This document shows positions 43,261-52,442 of a stretch of 64,000 bases of DNA, piece after piece. Source of the DNA: Actinomycetes bacterium. GTDB lineage: Bacteria > Actinomycetota > Acidimicrobiia > Acidimicrobiales > SZUA-35. Position numbers and translations under genes: made by a program. Within the stretch, counting starts at the first letter, position 1. Each line of letters starts with the position of its first letter. The notes below the pieces were generated by a model. The model worked only from the letters and a program-made list of their open reading frames with translations. It did not search any database and had not been told where the DNA came from. The stretch is from positions 7,552 to 71,551 of the forward strand of contig JAAETV010000002.1 of the NCBI GenBank assembly GCA_024227975.1, read 5' to 3'.

Positions 43261-43274
43261 CGAACACCTGTACG
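43261..43274. promoter_or_regulatory. Weak LexA box overlapping a possible lexA -10
   Basis: CGAACACCTGTACG departs from the palindrome at one position in the second arm. TACGCT within it could be the lexA -10. Confidence 0.45.
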
Positions 43275-43325
43275 CTGAGACGTGCTTTAGTAAGACGAAT
43301 CAACAGACGTTCGACGGAGGTCGTC

Positions 43326-43961
43326 ATGGGGGAGCATCAACTAACCGATCGGCAGCGATCGATTCTGGAATTCATCGAGACCCAGATGCGAGAGCAGGGG
43401 TTCCCACCGTCAGTACGCGAGATCGGGGCTGAAGTGGGCCTGACCTCACCATCGAGCGTTCACGCTCATCTGGCCACCCTTCAGAAGTACGGCTATCTCC
43501 AGCGCGACCCGTCGAAGCCAAGGGCCATCAAGGTCTCGTGGGATGCCACGAGCGGAGCGGTTGACGTCGAACGTCGCCCGGTCCGCCATGTCCCATTGGT
43601 TGGCCAGGTTGCGGCCGGTACCGATGTCTTGGCCGAGGAGCACATCGAGGAGACCTTCCCCGTTCCCGCCGATCTCACCGGCGAGGGCGATCTGTTCATG
43701 TTGACGGTGCGAGGCGAGTCGATGATCGACCTCGGCATCCTCGATGGTGACTTCGTGGTTGCCAGGGTCCAACAGACGGCCGAGCCGGGTGATGTTGTGG
43801 TCGCCGGTCTACCGGGCGAGGAGGCAACGGTGAAGACATACACGACCGAGAATGGCAAGACCGTATTGGTGCCGGCCAACTCCACTATGGATCCAATCGT
43901 CCTCGACCCAGACGACGTGCAGCTCTTTGGACGGGTCGTAACCGTAATGCGCCGTCTCTAG
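43326..43961 (+). CDS. lexA: SOS-response repressor LexA
   Basis: 211 residues from the ATG at 43326 with GGAGG five bases upstream; a longer reading spans the operator region. LexA represses damage genes until RecA-stimulated self-cleavage. The winged-helix domain (about 1-68, FPPSVREIGAEVGLTSPSSVHAHL) is followed by the cleavage site Ala-Gly (QVAAGTD), the catalytic Ser in GESMID and Lys in ATVKTY. Three to four LexA boxes precede it. Its 3' end overlaps the convergent ferritin-like gene by 4 nt. Confidence 0.97.
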   Translation: MGEHQLTDRQRSILEFIETQMREQGFPPSVREIGAEVGLTSPSSVHAHLATLQKYGYLQRDPSKPRAIKVSWDATSGAVDVERRPVRHVPLVGQVAAGTDVLAEEHIEETFPVPADLTGEGDLFMLTVRGESMIDLGILDGDFVVARVQQTAEPGDVVVAGLPGEEATVKTYTTENGKTVLVPANSTMDPIVLDPDDVQLFGRVVTVMRRL

Positions 43962-44581
43962 GGGCTCGGTTGCTGGAAATCGAGGGCTCGAGCCCGACGC
44001 TTCGGGTCGTTCTCGGTGAGCTGTCGGATCCAGCGTGAACCCATCTTCACGTGGGTCAACTCATCGGCCAGCATGAAGTCACCGGCGTACTCCAGCACCG
44101 GATCGTTCATCGTCTGAGCGAAGTCCCGCATCTGGGTGAACACGTCGGTGGCAAGCCCCTCCAGCACCCGGTTCACCCCAGCCAGTCGGGACATGGGGTC
44201 TTCGTGGCAGGCGGCCTCGAACAGGGTGGTGGCCTCGGCATACTCCCCGAGCTCAGCCCCCATGTGCTCGGCCAACTTCACCGAGATCTCGCAGTGGCGG
44301 GCTTCATCCCAGCACTGGCGAGCCATGTCGAGCTTCAGCTCGTAGGGAACCTCATCGGTTCCGAAGTCGAAGGCTGTCCGGCCTGCCCCCTCCAGGGCTT
44401 GGATCTCACCGACCAAGATGCTGTGCATCTTGCGCCGGGCCCGCTCAGACACATCGTCGGCCTCGGGGTCGACATGGCCGACGACCACGGTGTCTCGTCG
44501 GTCGCCCGTGTGCCGATCGGTATCGATCCGGCTGAACCGATCATCTCGAGCCAATGCAGACGGCGAGATGTTCTTCTTCAT
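43958..44581 (-). CDS. Ferritin-like diiron protein (DUF455-type)
   Basis: 207 residues. Helical, with ferritin-like metal-ligand motifs: GEIQALEGAGR, WDEARHCEIS, NRVLEGLATDVF and ADELTHVKMGSRW, i.e. the Glu...ExxH...Glu...ExxH pattern of a diiron carboxylate centre. Similar proteins are grouped as DUF455, related to MiaE-type hydroxylases. The substrate is unknown. Convergent with lexA. Confidence 0.8.
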   Translation of the reverse strand: MKKNISPSALARDDRFSRIDTDRHTGDRRDTVVVGHVDPEADDVSERARRKMHSILVGEIQALEGAGRTAFDFGTDEVPYELKLDMARQCWDEARHCEISVKLAEHMGAELGEYAEATTLFEAACHEDPMSRLAGVNRVLEGLATDVFTQMRDFAQTMNDPVLEYAGDFMLADELTHVKMGSRWIRQLTENDPKRRARALDFQQPSP

Positions 44582-44648
44582 GGACCACCACTACTTCCTC
44601 GGAGAGGGCAAGGTTCCAGGCTAGTTCCCGCTGTCGGGCGATCTCCAG

Positions 44649-45716
44649 CTACGCGGTCGTGATGAGCCGCCGCAAGGCTCCATGGCACTGCTCCAAGCTC
44701 GTTCGATCCAGAAACTCACCAGCAGAGTGGGCCACGGCAGCGTCGCCAGGACCAAAATTGGTGGCCGGGATACCGAGCTCGGCCAGTTGGGCAACATCGG
44801 TCCATCCCAGCTTGGCTCCTACTTCAAGCTGGTTCTCGTCAACCAGCCGCTCGAGCAAGGGGTGGGTGAGCGACGGTGGACAGGCTGGTGCGGAGTCGAC
44901 CACGCTCACCTCGTCACCCTCATCGAGATGGGGAGCCAGGAGATCCCTGACGGAGGCTTCGGCTTCGGCCGGTGAACGATCGGGAGCAAAGCGATGGTGG
45001 ATTCCGAGTACGGCGGCGTCGGGCACGACATTGCCGGCAACCCCGGCCTCTACCCCCACTGCCTGGAGCGACTCCCGATACTCACACCCATCGATGATGG
45101 GCATCCTGGCCTGGTAGCCACTCAGGGCAGTGAGCACGGGGGCAAGCCGATGAACAGCATTGCGTCCCATCCAGGGGCGGGCGGTGTGGGCCCGCACTCC
45201 GGCCAGATGGAGCTCGAAGCGCAAAGCACCCTGACAGCCAGCCTCGACCATGGCCGACGTCGGCTCGCCCAGAATGGCACAGTCGCCGGCAACAAGATCG
45301 GGACGGGCCCGAGCCAGCTCGGTCAGGCCACTGTGCTCACGGGCCACCTCTTCGCGGGCGTAGATGATGTAGGTCAGATCGATGGCGGGCTCGACCACCT
45401 GGCGGGCCAAGCTCAAGAACACGGCCAGCCCACCCTTCATGTCGGCTGAACCCAAGCCCCACAGGAGGTCGCCTTCGATACGGGCGGTGGCGTTTCCATT
45501 GGCCGGGACGGTGTCAGAGTGGCCGGCCAGGATGAGCCGCCGACCGCGACCAAGGGTGGTACGAGCGACCAGGTTGTCACCGACCCTGGTTACTTGGAGG
45601 TGGGCGAGCCCCTCCAGCTGGTGATGGAGCCAGTCAACGAAGGGTCCCTCGGCGAACGACTCCGACGGGGTGTTGACCATGGTGGCGGTCAGATTCAACA
45701 GGTCGTCACCAGTCAC
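44649..45716 (-). CDS. dapE: Succinyl-diaminopimelate desuccinylase
   Basis: 355 residues from a GTG at 45716 (VTGDDLLNLTATMV); a longer in-frame reading has a non-homologous acidic N-terminus and overlaps the divergent gene. M20 zinc peptidase motifs are LAGHSDTVP, WGLGSADMKGGLAVFL, the catalytic AREEVA, and GEPTSAMVEAGCQG, matching actinobacterial DapE that removes succinate to give LL-diaminopimelate. dapC and dapF lie a few kilobases away. Confidence 0.9.
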   Translation of the reverse strand: MTGDDLLNLTATMVNTPSESFAEGPFVDWLHHQLEGLAHLQVTRVGDNLVARTTLGRGRRLILAGHSDTVPANGNATARIEGDLLWGLGSADMKGGLAVFLSLARQVVEPAIDLTYIIYAREEVAREHSGLTELARARPDLVAGDCAILGEPTSAMVEAGCQGALRFELHLAGVRAHTARPWMGRNAVHRLAPVLTALSGYQARMPIIDGCEYRESLQAVGVEAGVAGNVVPDAAVLGIHHRFAPDRSPAEAEASVRDLLAPHLDEGDEVSVVDSAPACPPSLTHPLLERLVDENQLEVGAKLGWTDVAQLAELGIPATNFGPGDAAVAHSAGEFLDRTSLEQCHGALRRLITTA

Positions 45717-45776
45717 GGGCCCAAACCGTAGCCGCCCGATCGGTCGAGTCGATCCCAACAGCGATAACGTGAGCGA

Positions 45777-46103
45777 GTGGCCACCACCCACCCCGGCGAG
45801 GAAACCGCAGTCGACGAAGCCCAGCGGGGTTTCAGCCGCTCGATCCTGATCTCGGGCATCCGCTGTGTCCTGACCTACGTCGTCCTCCCCTTCGTGACAC
45901 CCCTGATCGGCTTGGCCCCCGGGGTCGGCCCCATCATCGGGCTGATCGTTGGGACGATTGCCATCACCGCCAACATCTTCAGCATCCGCCGTTTCTGGCG
46001 TGCTGACCACCGGTGGAAGATCCATGCCACCGTCCTTCACGGCAGCGTGATCGTGTTGCTGGTGATCCTGCTCTATCTCGACATCGTCCAGTTGTCGACC
46101 TAG
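45777..46103 (+). CDS. Small membrane protein
   Basis: 108 residues from a GTG. Two to three hydrophobic segments (about 24-45, 47-67, 84-104) with a charged RRFWRADHRWK loop. Not assigned to a family. Three nt separate it from the next gene, so the two form one unit. Divergent from dapE. Confidence 0.65.
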   Translation: MATTHPGEETAVDEAQRGFSRSILISGIRCVLTYVVLPFVTPLIGLAPGVGPIIGLIVGTIAITANIFSIRRFWRADHRWKIHATVLHGSVIVLLVILLYLDIVQLST

Positions 46104-46106
46104 CTC

Positions 46107-46502
46107 ATGCGCCTGATCTGGTTGACGGCCGGTTTGACCTGCGTCGGGGTCGGAGGAGTCGGGATAGTAGTACCAGGCCTGCCGACGACTGTGTTCTTCA
46201 TCATGGCCGCATGGTGCTTTTCACGCTCCAGTAAGCGCCTCGAGCGGTGGGTCCTGGAGCTACCCCGGATCGGGCCCATGGTTTCCGACTACCGGGCGGG
46301 ATTCGGGATGCCGAAGCGAGCCAAGGTCTTCGCCATCACCAGCATGGTCATCTTCTGCAGCCTGAGCGCGGGGCTGATGATCAACAAGTTGCCGGTGCGC
46401 CTGGTCGTGATCGGGGCCGGTTTGGTTGGCGTGTGGTGGGTCGGCTGGCACATCCCGACCGCGGTCAAAGAGCAATACCAGCCCGTTCGGCCACAAGCCT
46501 GA
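46107..46502 (+). CDS. DUF454 (YbaN family) membrane protein
   Basis: 131 residues. DUF454 hallmarks: GLTCVGVGGVGIVVPGLPTT at the N-terminus, FFIMAAWCFSRSSKR, LPRIGPMVSDYRAG and two C-terminal helices (about 73-91 and 96-113). Function unknown across the family. The last 38 nt overlap the convergent dapC. Confidence 0.88.
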   Translation: MRLIWLTAGLTCVGVGGVGIVVPGLPTTVFFIMAAWCFSRSSKRLERWVLELPRIGPMVSDYRAGFGMPKRAKVFAITSMVIFCSLSAGLMINKLPVRLVVIGAGLVGVWWVGWHIPTAVKEQYQPVRPQA

Positions 46503-47574
46503 TCTTGTCATCGGGTTGGACGACGGCGACCCGGACATAGTCCGAACCTTGGGAGCCATAGAACTCACCAGGGCTGACCAGCACCCCGGCCTCAGTGGCC
46601 AACCGGGTGGTGAAACCCCAGGCATCACCGTCGGGGGCGGGGGCCCAGAGATAGAAGCCACCCCCTGGCAGCTCGGCTTCTGAGCCGAACAGGGCTGCCA
46701 CCCGCTGCATGAGCTCCAGCCGTTGACGGTAGAGAACCCGCTGAGCTTCGACGTGTTCCTCATCGGCGAAGGCGACCACGGCGGCCGCCTGCGAGGGCCC
46801 GGGCTGCATGAACCCGGCATGCTTTCGCAGCTCGCCGAGGTAGTGGATGATGTCGGGATCACCGGCGTAGAACCCGGTCCTGGCCCCGGCCAAGTTCGAT
46901 CGCTTCGACAAGGAGTGCACAGCCAGCAATCCCTGGCGCCCGTGCTGGAGGATCGACTGGGGTGGCCCATTCCAAGTGAAGGCGGCATAGCACTCGTCGG
47001 AGACGACCAGCACGTCATGGTCTCGGCCCCAGCGGGCCGCAGCTTCCAGATCATCGATCCCACCGGCCGGGTTCCCCGGTGTATTGACCCAGAGGCAGAG
47101 AGCCCGAGCGGCATCGTCTTCACTGATGGCGCTGAGGTCGATTCGCCACTCATCGTCGATGGGAACGGGGACGGCGCGCACGCCAGCCAAGGTCGCCCCC
47201 ATCTCGTAGCTGGGGTAGCTGATGGCGGGATAGAGGACAGTGTCGAGGTCGGGGCGGCGCAGCCGCAACCAGTGGGGCAGACCGGCCACGAACTCCTTGG
47301 AGCCGACCGTAGCCCGGATGTCGTCGCCGCTGAGGTCGGTCCCAACAAACCGGTTGAGCCAGGTGGCGGCCGCGGCCCGAAACTCCGGGGTCCCAATCGA
47401 GGGGGGATAGCCCCGCTCAGCATCGGAGCTGGCAAGGGCACTGATGACGTCGGGCGGTGGCGGATCGCAGGGGGTGCCGATCGAGAGGTCAACCACTCCC
47501 CCATCGAACAGTTCTGCCTTGGCCTTCAGATCGTCGAGCCGATCGTATGGATAGGGCGGCGGGTCGAACCCCAT
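46465..47574 (-). CDS. dapC: N-succinyldiaminopimelate aminotransferase
   Basis: 369 residues. Fold-type I PLP enzyme with VDLSIGTPCDPPP at the N-terminus, NTPGNPAGG, VSDECYAAF (PLP-binding Asp/Tyr), and the Schiff-base Lys in HSLSKRSNLAGARTGF. It matches actinobacterial DapC rather than AspC/ArgD types and sits with dapF and dapE. The ATG shares one base with the hflX stop (TAATG). Confidence 0.9.
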   Translation of the reverse strand: MGFDPPPYPYDRLDDLKAKAELFDGGVVDLSIGTPCDPPPPDVISALASSDAERGYPPSIGTPEFRAAAATWLNRFVGTDLSGDDIRATVGSKEFVAGLPHWLRLRRPDLDTVLYPAISYPSYEMGATLAGVRAVPVPIDDEWRIDLSAISEDDAARALCLWVNTPGNPAGGIDDLEAAARWGRDHDVLVVSDECYAAFTWNGPPQSILQHGRQGLLAVHSLSKRSNLAGARTGFYAGDPDIIHYLGELRKHAGFMQPGPSQAAAVVAFADEEHVEAQRVLYRQRLELMQRVAALFGSEAELPGGGFYLWAPAPDGDAWGFTTRLATEAGVLVSPGEFYGSQGSDYVRVAVVQPDDKIRLVAERAGIAL

Positions 47575-49040
47575 TAGAGGACCTCCTCAGGACGAGATCC
47601 GCCATCGTAGGCCGGCCGGTGGCGGCGATGGTGAGGTGAGCCGGTGATGAACTCCCGGAGTCGGCTGGCCGACGAGTCCTCCAACCGAGCCTGCAAACGC
47701 ATACCGCTCTCGTCTGAGGTCTCGTCGAGAACTTCGCCTTCACGATGGACCGCAGCCAGGGCATCACCACGAGCCCACGGGATGAACAACTCATAGAGCT
47801 GGGTCGTTGCTCGCAGCCGATCGCCGATAGCCAACAGCAGATCGTCGATGCCATCCCCGGTCATGGCCGAGGCCAGCACCGACCCTGGATGAGCGGCCAC
47901 CAACCGGACGCCGTCGTCGCTGAGATCGGCCTTGTTGAACACGATCAACTGGGGAACCTCGGAGCCACCGATCTCCCGCAAGACGTCCGCCACCGCAATC
48001 ATGTGGGCGTCGGGATCACCGGACGAGGCATCGACGACATGGATGAGGAGATCAGCCAACGATGCCACCTCGAGCGTTGACTTGAACGCCTCGACCAGCT
48101 GGTGGGGCAGCTTCTTCACGAACCCGACGGTGTCGGTGACGAGAATCTGCTCACCACCAGGCAGCTGTAGACGCCGGGTGGTGGGGTCGAGAGTCGCGAA
48201 TAGGCGATCCTCGACTGTGACTTCGGCTCCGGTCAGGCGTCGCAGCAGTGATGACTTGCCCGCATTGGTGTATCCAACGATGCAGACATTCTTGAATGGT
48301 GACCGCCGACGAGCCTTGCGCTGGTTGGCTCTCCGCTCAGTGATGCGAGCCAGATCCCGTTCGAGCTTGTGCATGCGCCTCAACAGACGACGACGGTCTA
48401 CCTCGAGCTGGGTCTCCCCCGGCCCCCGGGTGCCGATGCCGCCAGCCTGCTGGCTGAAGTTCTTCTTTCGCCGCAGGCGCGGCAGCCGGTATCGGAGCTG
48501 GGCCAGTTCGACCTGGGCCTTACCCTCGGCCGAGGTCGCGTGTTGGGCAAAGATGTCGAGGATGACTGCGGTGCGGTCCAGGGCGCTTCGTTCCAGGATC
48601 TTCTCCAGGTTGAACTGCTGGGCCGGTGACAGCTCATCGTCGAACACCACCGTGTCGGAGTCGATGGCGATGGAGGCATCGAGGATCTCCGATACCTTGC
48701 CCCGGCCGACAAAGGTGGCAGGGTCGGGTCGCTCCCGGCTCTGCACGATCCGCTCGAGGGCATCGGCACCGGCAGTGTCGACCAGCTGGGCCAGCTCATC
48801 GAGCGATGCCTCGGTCTCCCTGGTGCTCTGGCCTGCCCTGGTCACCCCGACCAGCACGATTCGCTCCCGGAAGGAGCGATCGAGGAGACCATTGTCGACA
48901 GCACCACCGAACTCACCGAAGCCACCACGATGGCTGTCGGCCCCGTCATCGCCTGACCTCAGCTCATCAAAAGCATCGTCATAGGACGGCTCGTCGAATG
49001 GGGCGTCGTCTTCTGGTCGGCGAGGTGGCTGGCTGGTCAA
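47574..49040 (-). CDS. hflX: Ribosome-splitting GTPase HflX
   Basis: 488 residues from a TTG at 49040 overlapping the dapF stop (TTGA); longer readings run through dapF and are rejected. The HflX N-terminal domain (FVGRGKVSEI, VVFDDELSPAQQFNLEK, GETQLEVDRRRL) precedes a coiled coil and the GTPase domain with G1 VGYTNAGKSSLLRRL, G3 DTVGF and G4 NKAD. An acidic extension (about 1-60) is typical of actinobacterial forms. HflX rescues stalled ribosomes and is a known antibiotic-tolerance factor in mycobacteria. Confidence 0.95.
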   Translation of the reverse strand: MTSQPPRRPEDDAPFDEPSYDDAFDELRSGDDGADSHRGGFGEFGGAVDNGLLDRSFRERIVLVGVTRAGQSTRETEASLDELAQLVDTAGADALERIVQSRERPDPATFVGRGKVSEILDASIAIDSDTVVFDDELSPAQQFNLEKILERSALDRTAVILDIFAQHATSAEGKAQVELAQLRYRLPRLRRKKNFSQQAGGIGTRGPGETQLEVDRRRLLRRMHKLERDLARITERRANQRKARRRSPFKNVCIVGYTNAGKSSLLRRLTGAEVTVEDRLFATLDPTTRRLQLPGGEQILVTDTVGFVKKLPHQLVEAFKSTLEVASLADLLIHVVDASSGDPDAHMIAVADVLREIGGSEVPQLIVFNKADLSDDGVRLVAAHPGSVLASAMTGDGIDDLLLAIGDRLRATTQLYELFIPWARGDALAAVHREGEVLDETSDESGMRLQARLEDSSASRLREFITGSPHHRRHRPAYDGGSRPEEVL

Positions 49041-49837
49041 GAGTGCTCGACCTCGACGACGGCGACGAAGGTCGCTGGCCCACTCAAGACGAGGTCGTCG
49101 TCGACGACTTCGACCCAAGCCTCCCCACCCGGCATGGTGACGGCAGCCCGACCGTCGACCAGACCCCATTGGTGTGCGGCCCACACCGCGGCACACGCCC
49201 CGGAGCCGCAGGCTTCGGTGATCCCGGCACCCCGTTCCCATACCCGCAGAGAGATCGCCTGGCGAGAGAGAACGGTGATGAACTCCAGGTTCAGACCTTC
49301 GGCATAGTCGGACTCGACCACCGGTCCTATCGAGGCCAGATCGAGTGAGCTCAGGTCGTCGACAAGGCAGACCAGGTGGGGGTTGCCCATGTCGACGCCC
49401 AGCTCGCGCCGAACCTCCACCCCCAACTTGCCCCAGCGTGACCAGGGACTAGGACCCGGCTTGGCTCGGCCCATGTCGACCGTCACCGAGTCGGTGTGGG
49501 AGATACGTTCGGGCCGGATCTCGACCCGGCGAGGTCCGGCGTCGGTGATCACCTGGAAGGCGCTGACCTCGAGGCCTTCGTCATAGTGGAGGAGTAGCGC
49601 CTGCCCCAAACATCGCAGCCCATTGCCGGAGAGCTCGGCCCGACTCCCATCAGCGTTCCAGAGTTGCATGGTCCACGTCGAGGAATCATCGGGCAATTGA
49701 TGAGCCGAAATCAACCCGTCAGCCCCAATACCTCGTCGACGGTCACACCACTGGCGAGCCTGGTCAGGCCCCAACGGCAATGTGGGACTCACGGCAATCA
49801 GGAAGTCGTTTCCCAACCCATGGTGCTTGGTCAGCAT
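49037..49837 (-). CDS. dapF: Diaminopimelate epimerase
   Basis: 266 residues from the ATG at 49837 (MLTKHHGLGNDF), the usual DapF start; a version 28 residues longer lacks similarity. It interconverts LL- and meso-diaminopimelate for peptidoglycan and lysine. The two catalytic Cys regions are visible: SGNGLRCLGQ and ACGSGACAAVWAA. Downstream of miaA by 50 nt and coupled to hflX by a 4-nt overlap. Confidence 0.95.
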   Translation of the reverse strand: MLTKHHGLGNDFLIAVSPTLPLGPDQARQWCDRRRGIGADGLISAHQLPDDSSTWTMQLWNADGSRAELSGNGLRCLGQALLLHYDEGLEVSAFQVITDAGPRRVEIRPERISHTDSVTVDMGRAKPGPSPWSRWGKLGVEVRRELGVDMGNPHLVCLVDDLSSLDLASIGPVVESDYAEGLNLEFITVLSRQAISLRVWERGAGITEACGSGACAAVWAAHQWGLVDGRAAVTMPGGEAWVEVVDDDLVLSGPATFVAVVEVEHS

Positions 49838-49887
49838 GATTGAAGCCAAAGTCGATCCGCGTCCTCCCGTACATCCCAGTGTGCCAC

Positions 49888-50817
49888 TTACTGTGGTGCC
49901 CCGCCGCTGGGTTTCCGCCACCTTTGTTCGACCTGAGCGATCAGGTCTACCTCCAAGGCATCAAACCAGGTTATGCGAGGATCCCGTCGAAACCAGCGCT
50001 CTTGGCGGCGAGCAAACCGTTTTGTCCGCTGGGCCGCTAGGGCCAGGGCCTCCTCGCCGGTCATAGCCCCATCGAGGTGATCCAACAGCTCCCGGTAGCC
50101 GAGAGCCCGAGAGGCCGTCCTCGACAAGGGCCGATGCGACAAGGCCTCGACCTCGACCAGGAACCCTGACTCCATCTGCGCCTGGAAGCGGGCCTCGATC
50201 CTTCGATCAAGCTCTTCTCGTGGGAGTCGCAGCCCCACCTGACAAAATGAACTGGCAGGATACTGGTCGACGCCGGGACCGTAGTCGGAGAACGGACGGC
50301 CGGATCCAAGGGTCACCTCGAGAGCCCGCACCACCCGCCTCCGGTTGGACGCCGTCATCTTGGCCGCCGCCACCGGATCGAGGGCCCTGAGGTGGGCCCA
50401 CAGCCGCTCGGTCGACTCCTCCTGTTCGATCACGGCCCGCACGTCCGGGTACTGGCCCGGGATCGTGAAGTTGTCGACAACGGCCCGTACGTACAGCCCC
50501 GTGCCACCAACGATGATGGGTACCGCACCTCGCTCATTGATCCCCTCGACGACCTTGCTGACATCACCTTGGAATCGGGCGACCGTGTACTCCTCCCACG
50601 GATCAGCAACGTCGATCAGGTGATGGGGGATGCCGGCCCGTTCTACCTCGGACGGCTTGGCCGTCCCGATCGTCATACCCCGGTAGACGGCCATTGCATC
50701 GGCTGACACAATCTCGACGCCTCCGATCCGCTTGGCCAGAGCCACGGCCAACGACGACTTCCCACTCGCCGTCGGACCAACGATGACCAGGGGGGGGAGG
50801 ACAAGGCCCTCGGTCAC
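49888..50817 (-). CDS. miaA: tRNA dimethylallyltransferase
   Basis: 309 residues from a GTG at 50817 overlapping the upstream stop (GTGA). MiaA adds the isopentenyl group to A37 of tRNAs reading UNN codons. Motifs: VIVGPTASGKSSLAVALA, SADAMAVYRGMTIGTAKP, IIVGGTGLYVRA and TKRFARRQERWFRRDP. Its product is the substrate of MiaB, encoded 2 kb upstream in the same direction. Confidence 0.96.
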   Translation of the reverse strand: MTEGLVLPPLVIVGPTASGKSSLAVALAKRIGGVEIVSADAMAVYRGMTIGTAKPSEVERAGIPHHLIDVADPWEEYTVARFQGDVSKVVEGINERGAVPIIVGGTGLYVRAVVDNFTIPGQYPDVRAVIEQEESTERLWAHLRALDPVAAAKMTASNRRRVVRALEVTLGSGRPFSDYGPGVDQYPASSFCQVGLRLPREELDRRIEARFQAQMESGFLVEVEALSHRPLSRTASRALGYRELLDHLDGAMTGEEALALAAQRTKRFARRQERWFRRDPRITWFDALEVDLIAQVEQRWRKPSGGAPQ

Positions 50818-51653
50818 GGGACGTGGGCCGGAATAGGAGTGAGGGCCGCAGTCAGGACATCGATGAAGATGTAGTGGTCGAGGGCAACCAGGTCGGGGGT
50901 GAGGCCGTAGCCCTCATAGAACCCGATGACGGCCTCCGGCCCGAAGGCCTCGTTGAGCTGGTAGTGGACAACGGCCAGATCGCGATGGCGGTCTGCCACC
51001 CCGAGCCGATGCAGACCAGCCACTCCGACCGACACTGGTTCGGAGTCCGATTCGGAACCAGTGGTTGACACGAAGAGGTTCGAAAGGCTGGAGCTGCCGT
51101 GAGTGACGACGAGATCATCGCTCGCGGGGCGGCCGAGCCGGACCAGCTCCAGCAGACGCTCGGGCTGGTAGCGGTCGTAGGGGGGTCGGAGGCGGGCAGG
51201 GTCGAGCCGGCCCGACTCGACAGCCTCGTCGAGCTCATCGACGACCTGGCCCCACGTTGGGGTGAAGGGGCAGGAGGCAGGATCAAGCTCGTGGAGGCGG
51301 CGCAGGGTCGCCCCCAGGGCGACAGGGAGCCGATCGGGTTCAGCGTGAAGCTGTGGCTGGTGACCCGGTTGGGCGTGTCGGCCACCGGGTGCGATCGAGA
51401 CGACCCAGTTGTCGACGGCGAGGATCACCTCCACACTATTGATCACCTCCGCCCCAAGCCACTGGCTACGTTCGACCTCAGCCTTGATCGTTGCCCGTTG
51501 CTGATCGGGATTTGGTTGATCGGCGATACGGACCAGGTGCGACCCGGTTCGCCAAACACGACCAGGCCACAGATGATCTGGGCAGGGATCCCAATGATCG
51601 TTGCCGACCGCGGCGCCAACGGCCGGTGGCGGGACAGGGTGAACGGCAGCCAA
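50814..51653 (-). CDS. Aminoglycoside phosphotransferase-fold protein, predicted inactive
   Basis: 279 residues from a TTG. The C-terminal half aligns with APH(3')-type kinases: VVTHGSSSLSNLFV corresponds to the catalytic VVTHGDxxxxNI, and GVAGLHRLGVADRHRDLAV to the GxIDxGRxGVADxxxDLA segment. The catalytic Asp of HGD is Ser and the metal-binding Asp of the second motif is Gly; the Asn is kept. Phosphotransfer, and therefore aminoglycoside resistance, is unlikely. It is translationally coupled to miaA by a 4-nt overlap. Role unknown; a small-molecule or tRNA-related binding function is conceivable. Confidence 0.75.
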   Translation of the reverse strand: MAAVHPVPPPAVGAAVGNDHWDPCPDHLWPGRVWRTGSHLVRIADQPNPDQQRATIKAEVERSQWLGAEVINSVEVILAVDNWVVSIAPGGRHAQPGHQPQLHAEPDRLPVALGATLRRLHELDPASCPFTPTWGQVVDELDEAVESGRLDPARLRPPYDRYQPERLLELVRLGRPASDDLVVTHGSSSLSNLFVSTTGSESDSEPVSVGVAGLHRLGVADRHRDLAVVHYQLNEAFGPEAVIGFYEGYGLTPDLVALDHYIFIDVLTAALTPIPAHVP

Positions 51654-51702
51654 GAACCCGGATCCTACTTTCGGTTCGGTTCGGCGTCAGCGGCCAAAGG
51701 AC

Positions 51703-52422
51703 CTATGAGCCAGATTCGAGACAGCCGACCATTGCCAGCAGGGTGGCGGCAACCGCTTCCGGGTCGACGACCTGATGGAGGTGATCGCCGCTGAGACGAA
51801 AGGTCATCCAGCCCGCAGCATGGGCCTGATCACAGGACTCCTGGTAGCCGGGACCGAAACTGAGGAAGGCCTGTCTGACGTCTGAGGGCAGGTCGGGAAC
51901 GGGGCAGACCTGGTCGAACCAGCTCCGTGGGGTCGGCGGAGCCTCGTTGAACACCAGATCTCGGGCCGCGGGGTCGACCACGAGCCCTTCGACGAGCGAA
52001 CCCCACCAGCGGGGCCACGGGGGGAGGTAGTCGTCGGGTCTGACGAGTCCATCGAGGAGCTCTGCGTAGTGGGTTCCGGAGTCGGTGAAGGGTCGCCCAT
52101 CGGGAAAGCGACCGTCGACACAGATCATGGCTTTGACGTTCCAGCCTTCGGCCAGCAGCCGATCGGCGGCAAACGGCATCCGAGGACAGGCCGCCGAGTG
52201 GCCAACCACGACCACGGGCAGGCCATCTTCGGGAACGGGCAGGGCCGTGATCTGGTCGATCCAGGGGGTCAGGTGATCATGGTCGGCGGTGGTGGTCATG
52301 GCCGTCTTGGCCACATCGACCACCTGATCTCGTGCCTCCATGGCCTTGGCAACCCCCTGCCAGGTTGCGGGACCTAGAACGGGGCTCGGGAGGAGGTACC
52401 AACGGTGTCGGATGTCGGGCAA
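51703..52422 (-). CDS. Alpha/beta-hydrolase-fold protein
   Basis: 239 residues from a TTG with GGAG six bases upstream. The nucleophile elbow VVVGHSAACPRMPFA and a late GDHLHQVVDP His fit the Ser-Asp-His triad; CVDGRFPDG may hold the acid. Length is short for the family and the substrate is unknown. It sits between miaB and the APH-like gene, preceded by a leader able to fold into a branched structure. Confidence 0.7.
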   Translation of the reverse strand: MPDIRHRWYLLPSPVLGPATWQGVAKAMEARDQVVDVAKTAMTTTADHDHLTPWIDQITALPVPEDGLPVVVVGHSAACPRMPFAADRLLAEGWNVKAMICVDGRFPDGRPFTDSGTHYAELLDGLVRPDDYLPPWPRWWGSLVEGLVVDPAARDLVFNEAPPTPRSWFDQVCPVPDLPSDVRQAFLSFGPGYQESCDQAHAAGWMTFRLSGDHLHQVVDPEAVAATLLAMVGCLESGS

Positions 52423-52442
52423 GGTCGCTCCATGCGGCGGAT

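Noticed and set aside
45717..46040. N-terminal extension of dapE
   Set aside because: It is acidic, non-homologous and antisense to the divergent small membrane protein gene.
50814..51653. Aminoglycoside resistance kinase
   Set aside because: The catalytic Asp of HGD and the second metal-binding Asp are both missing.
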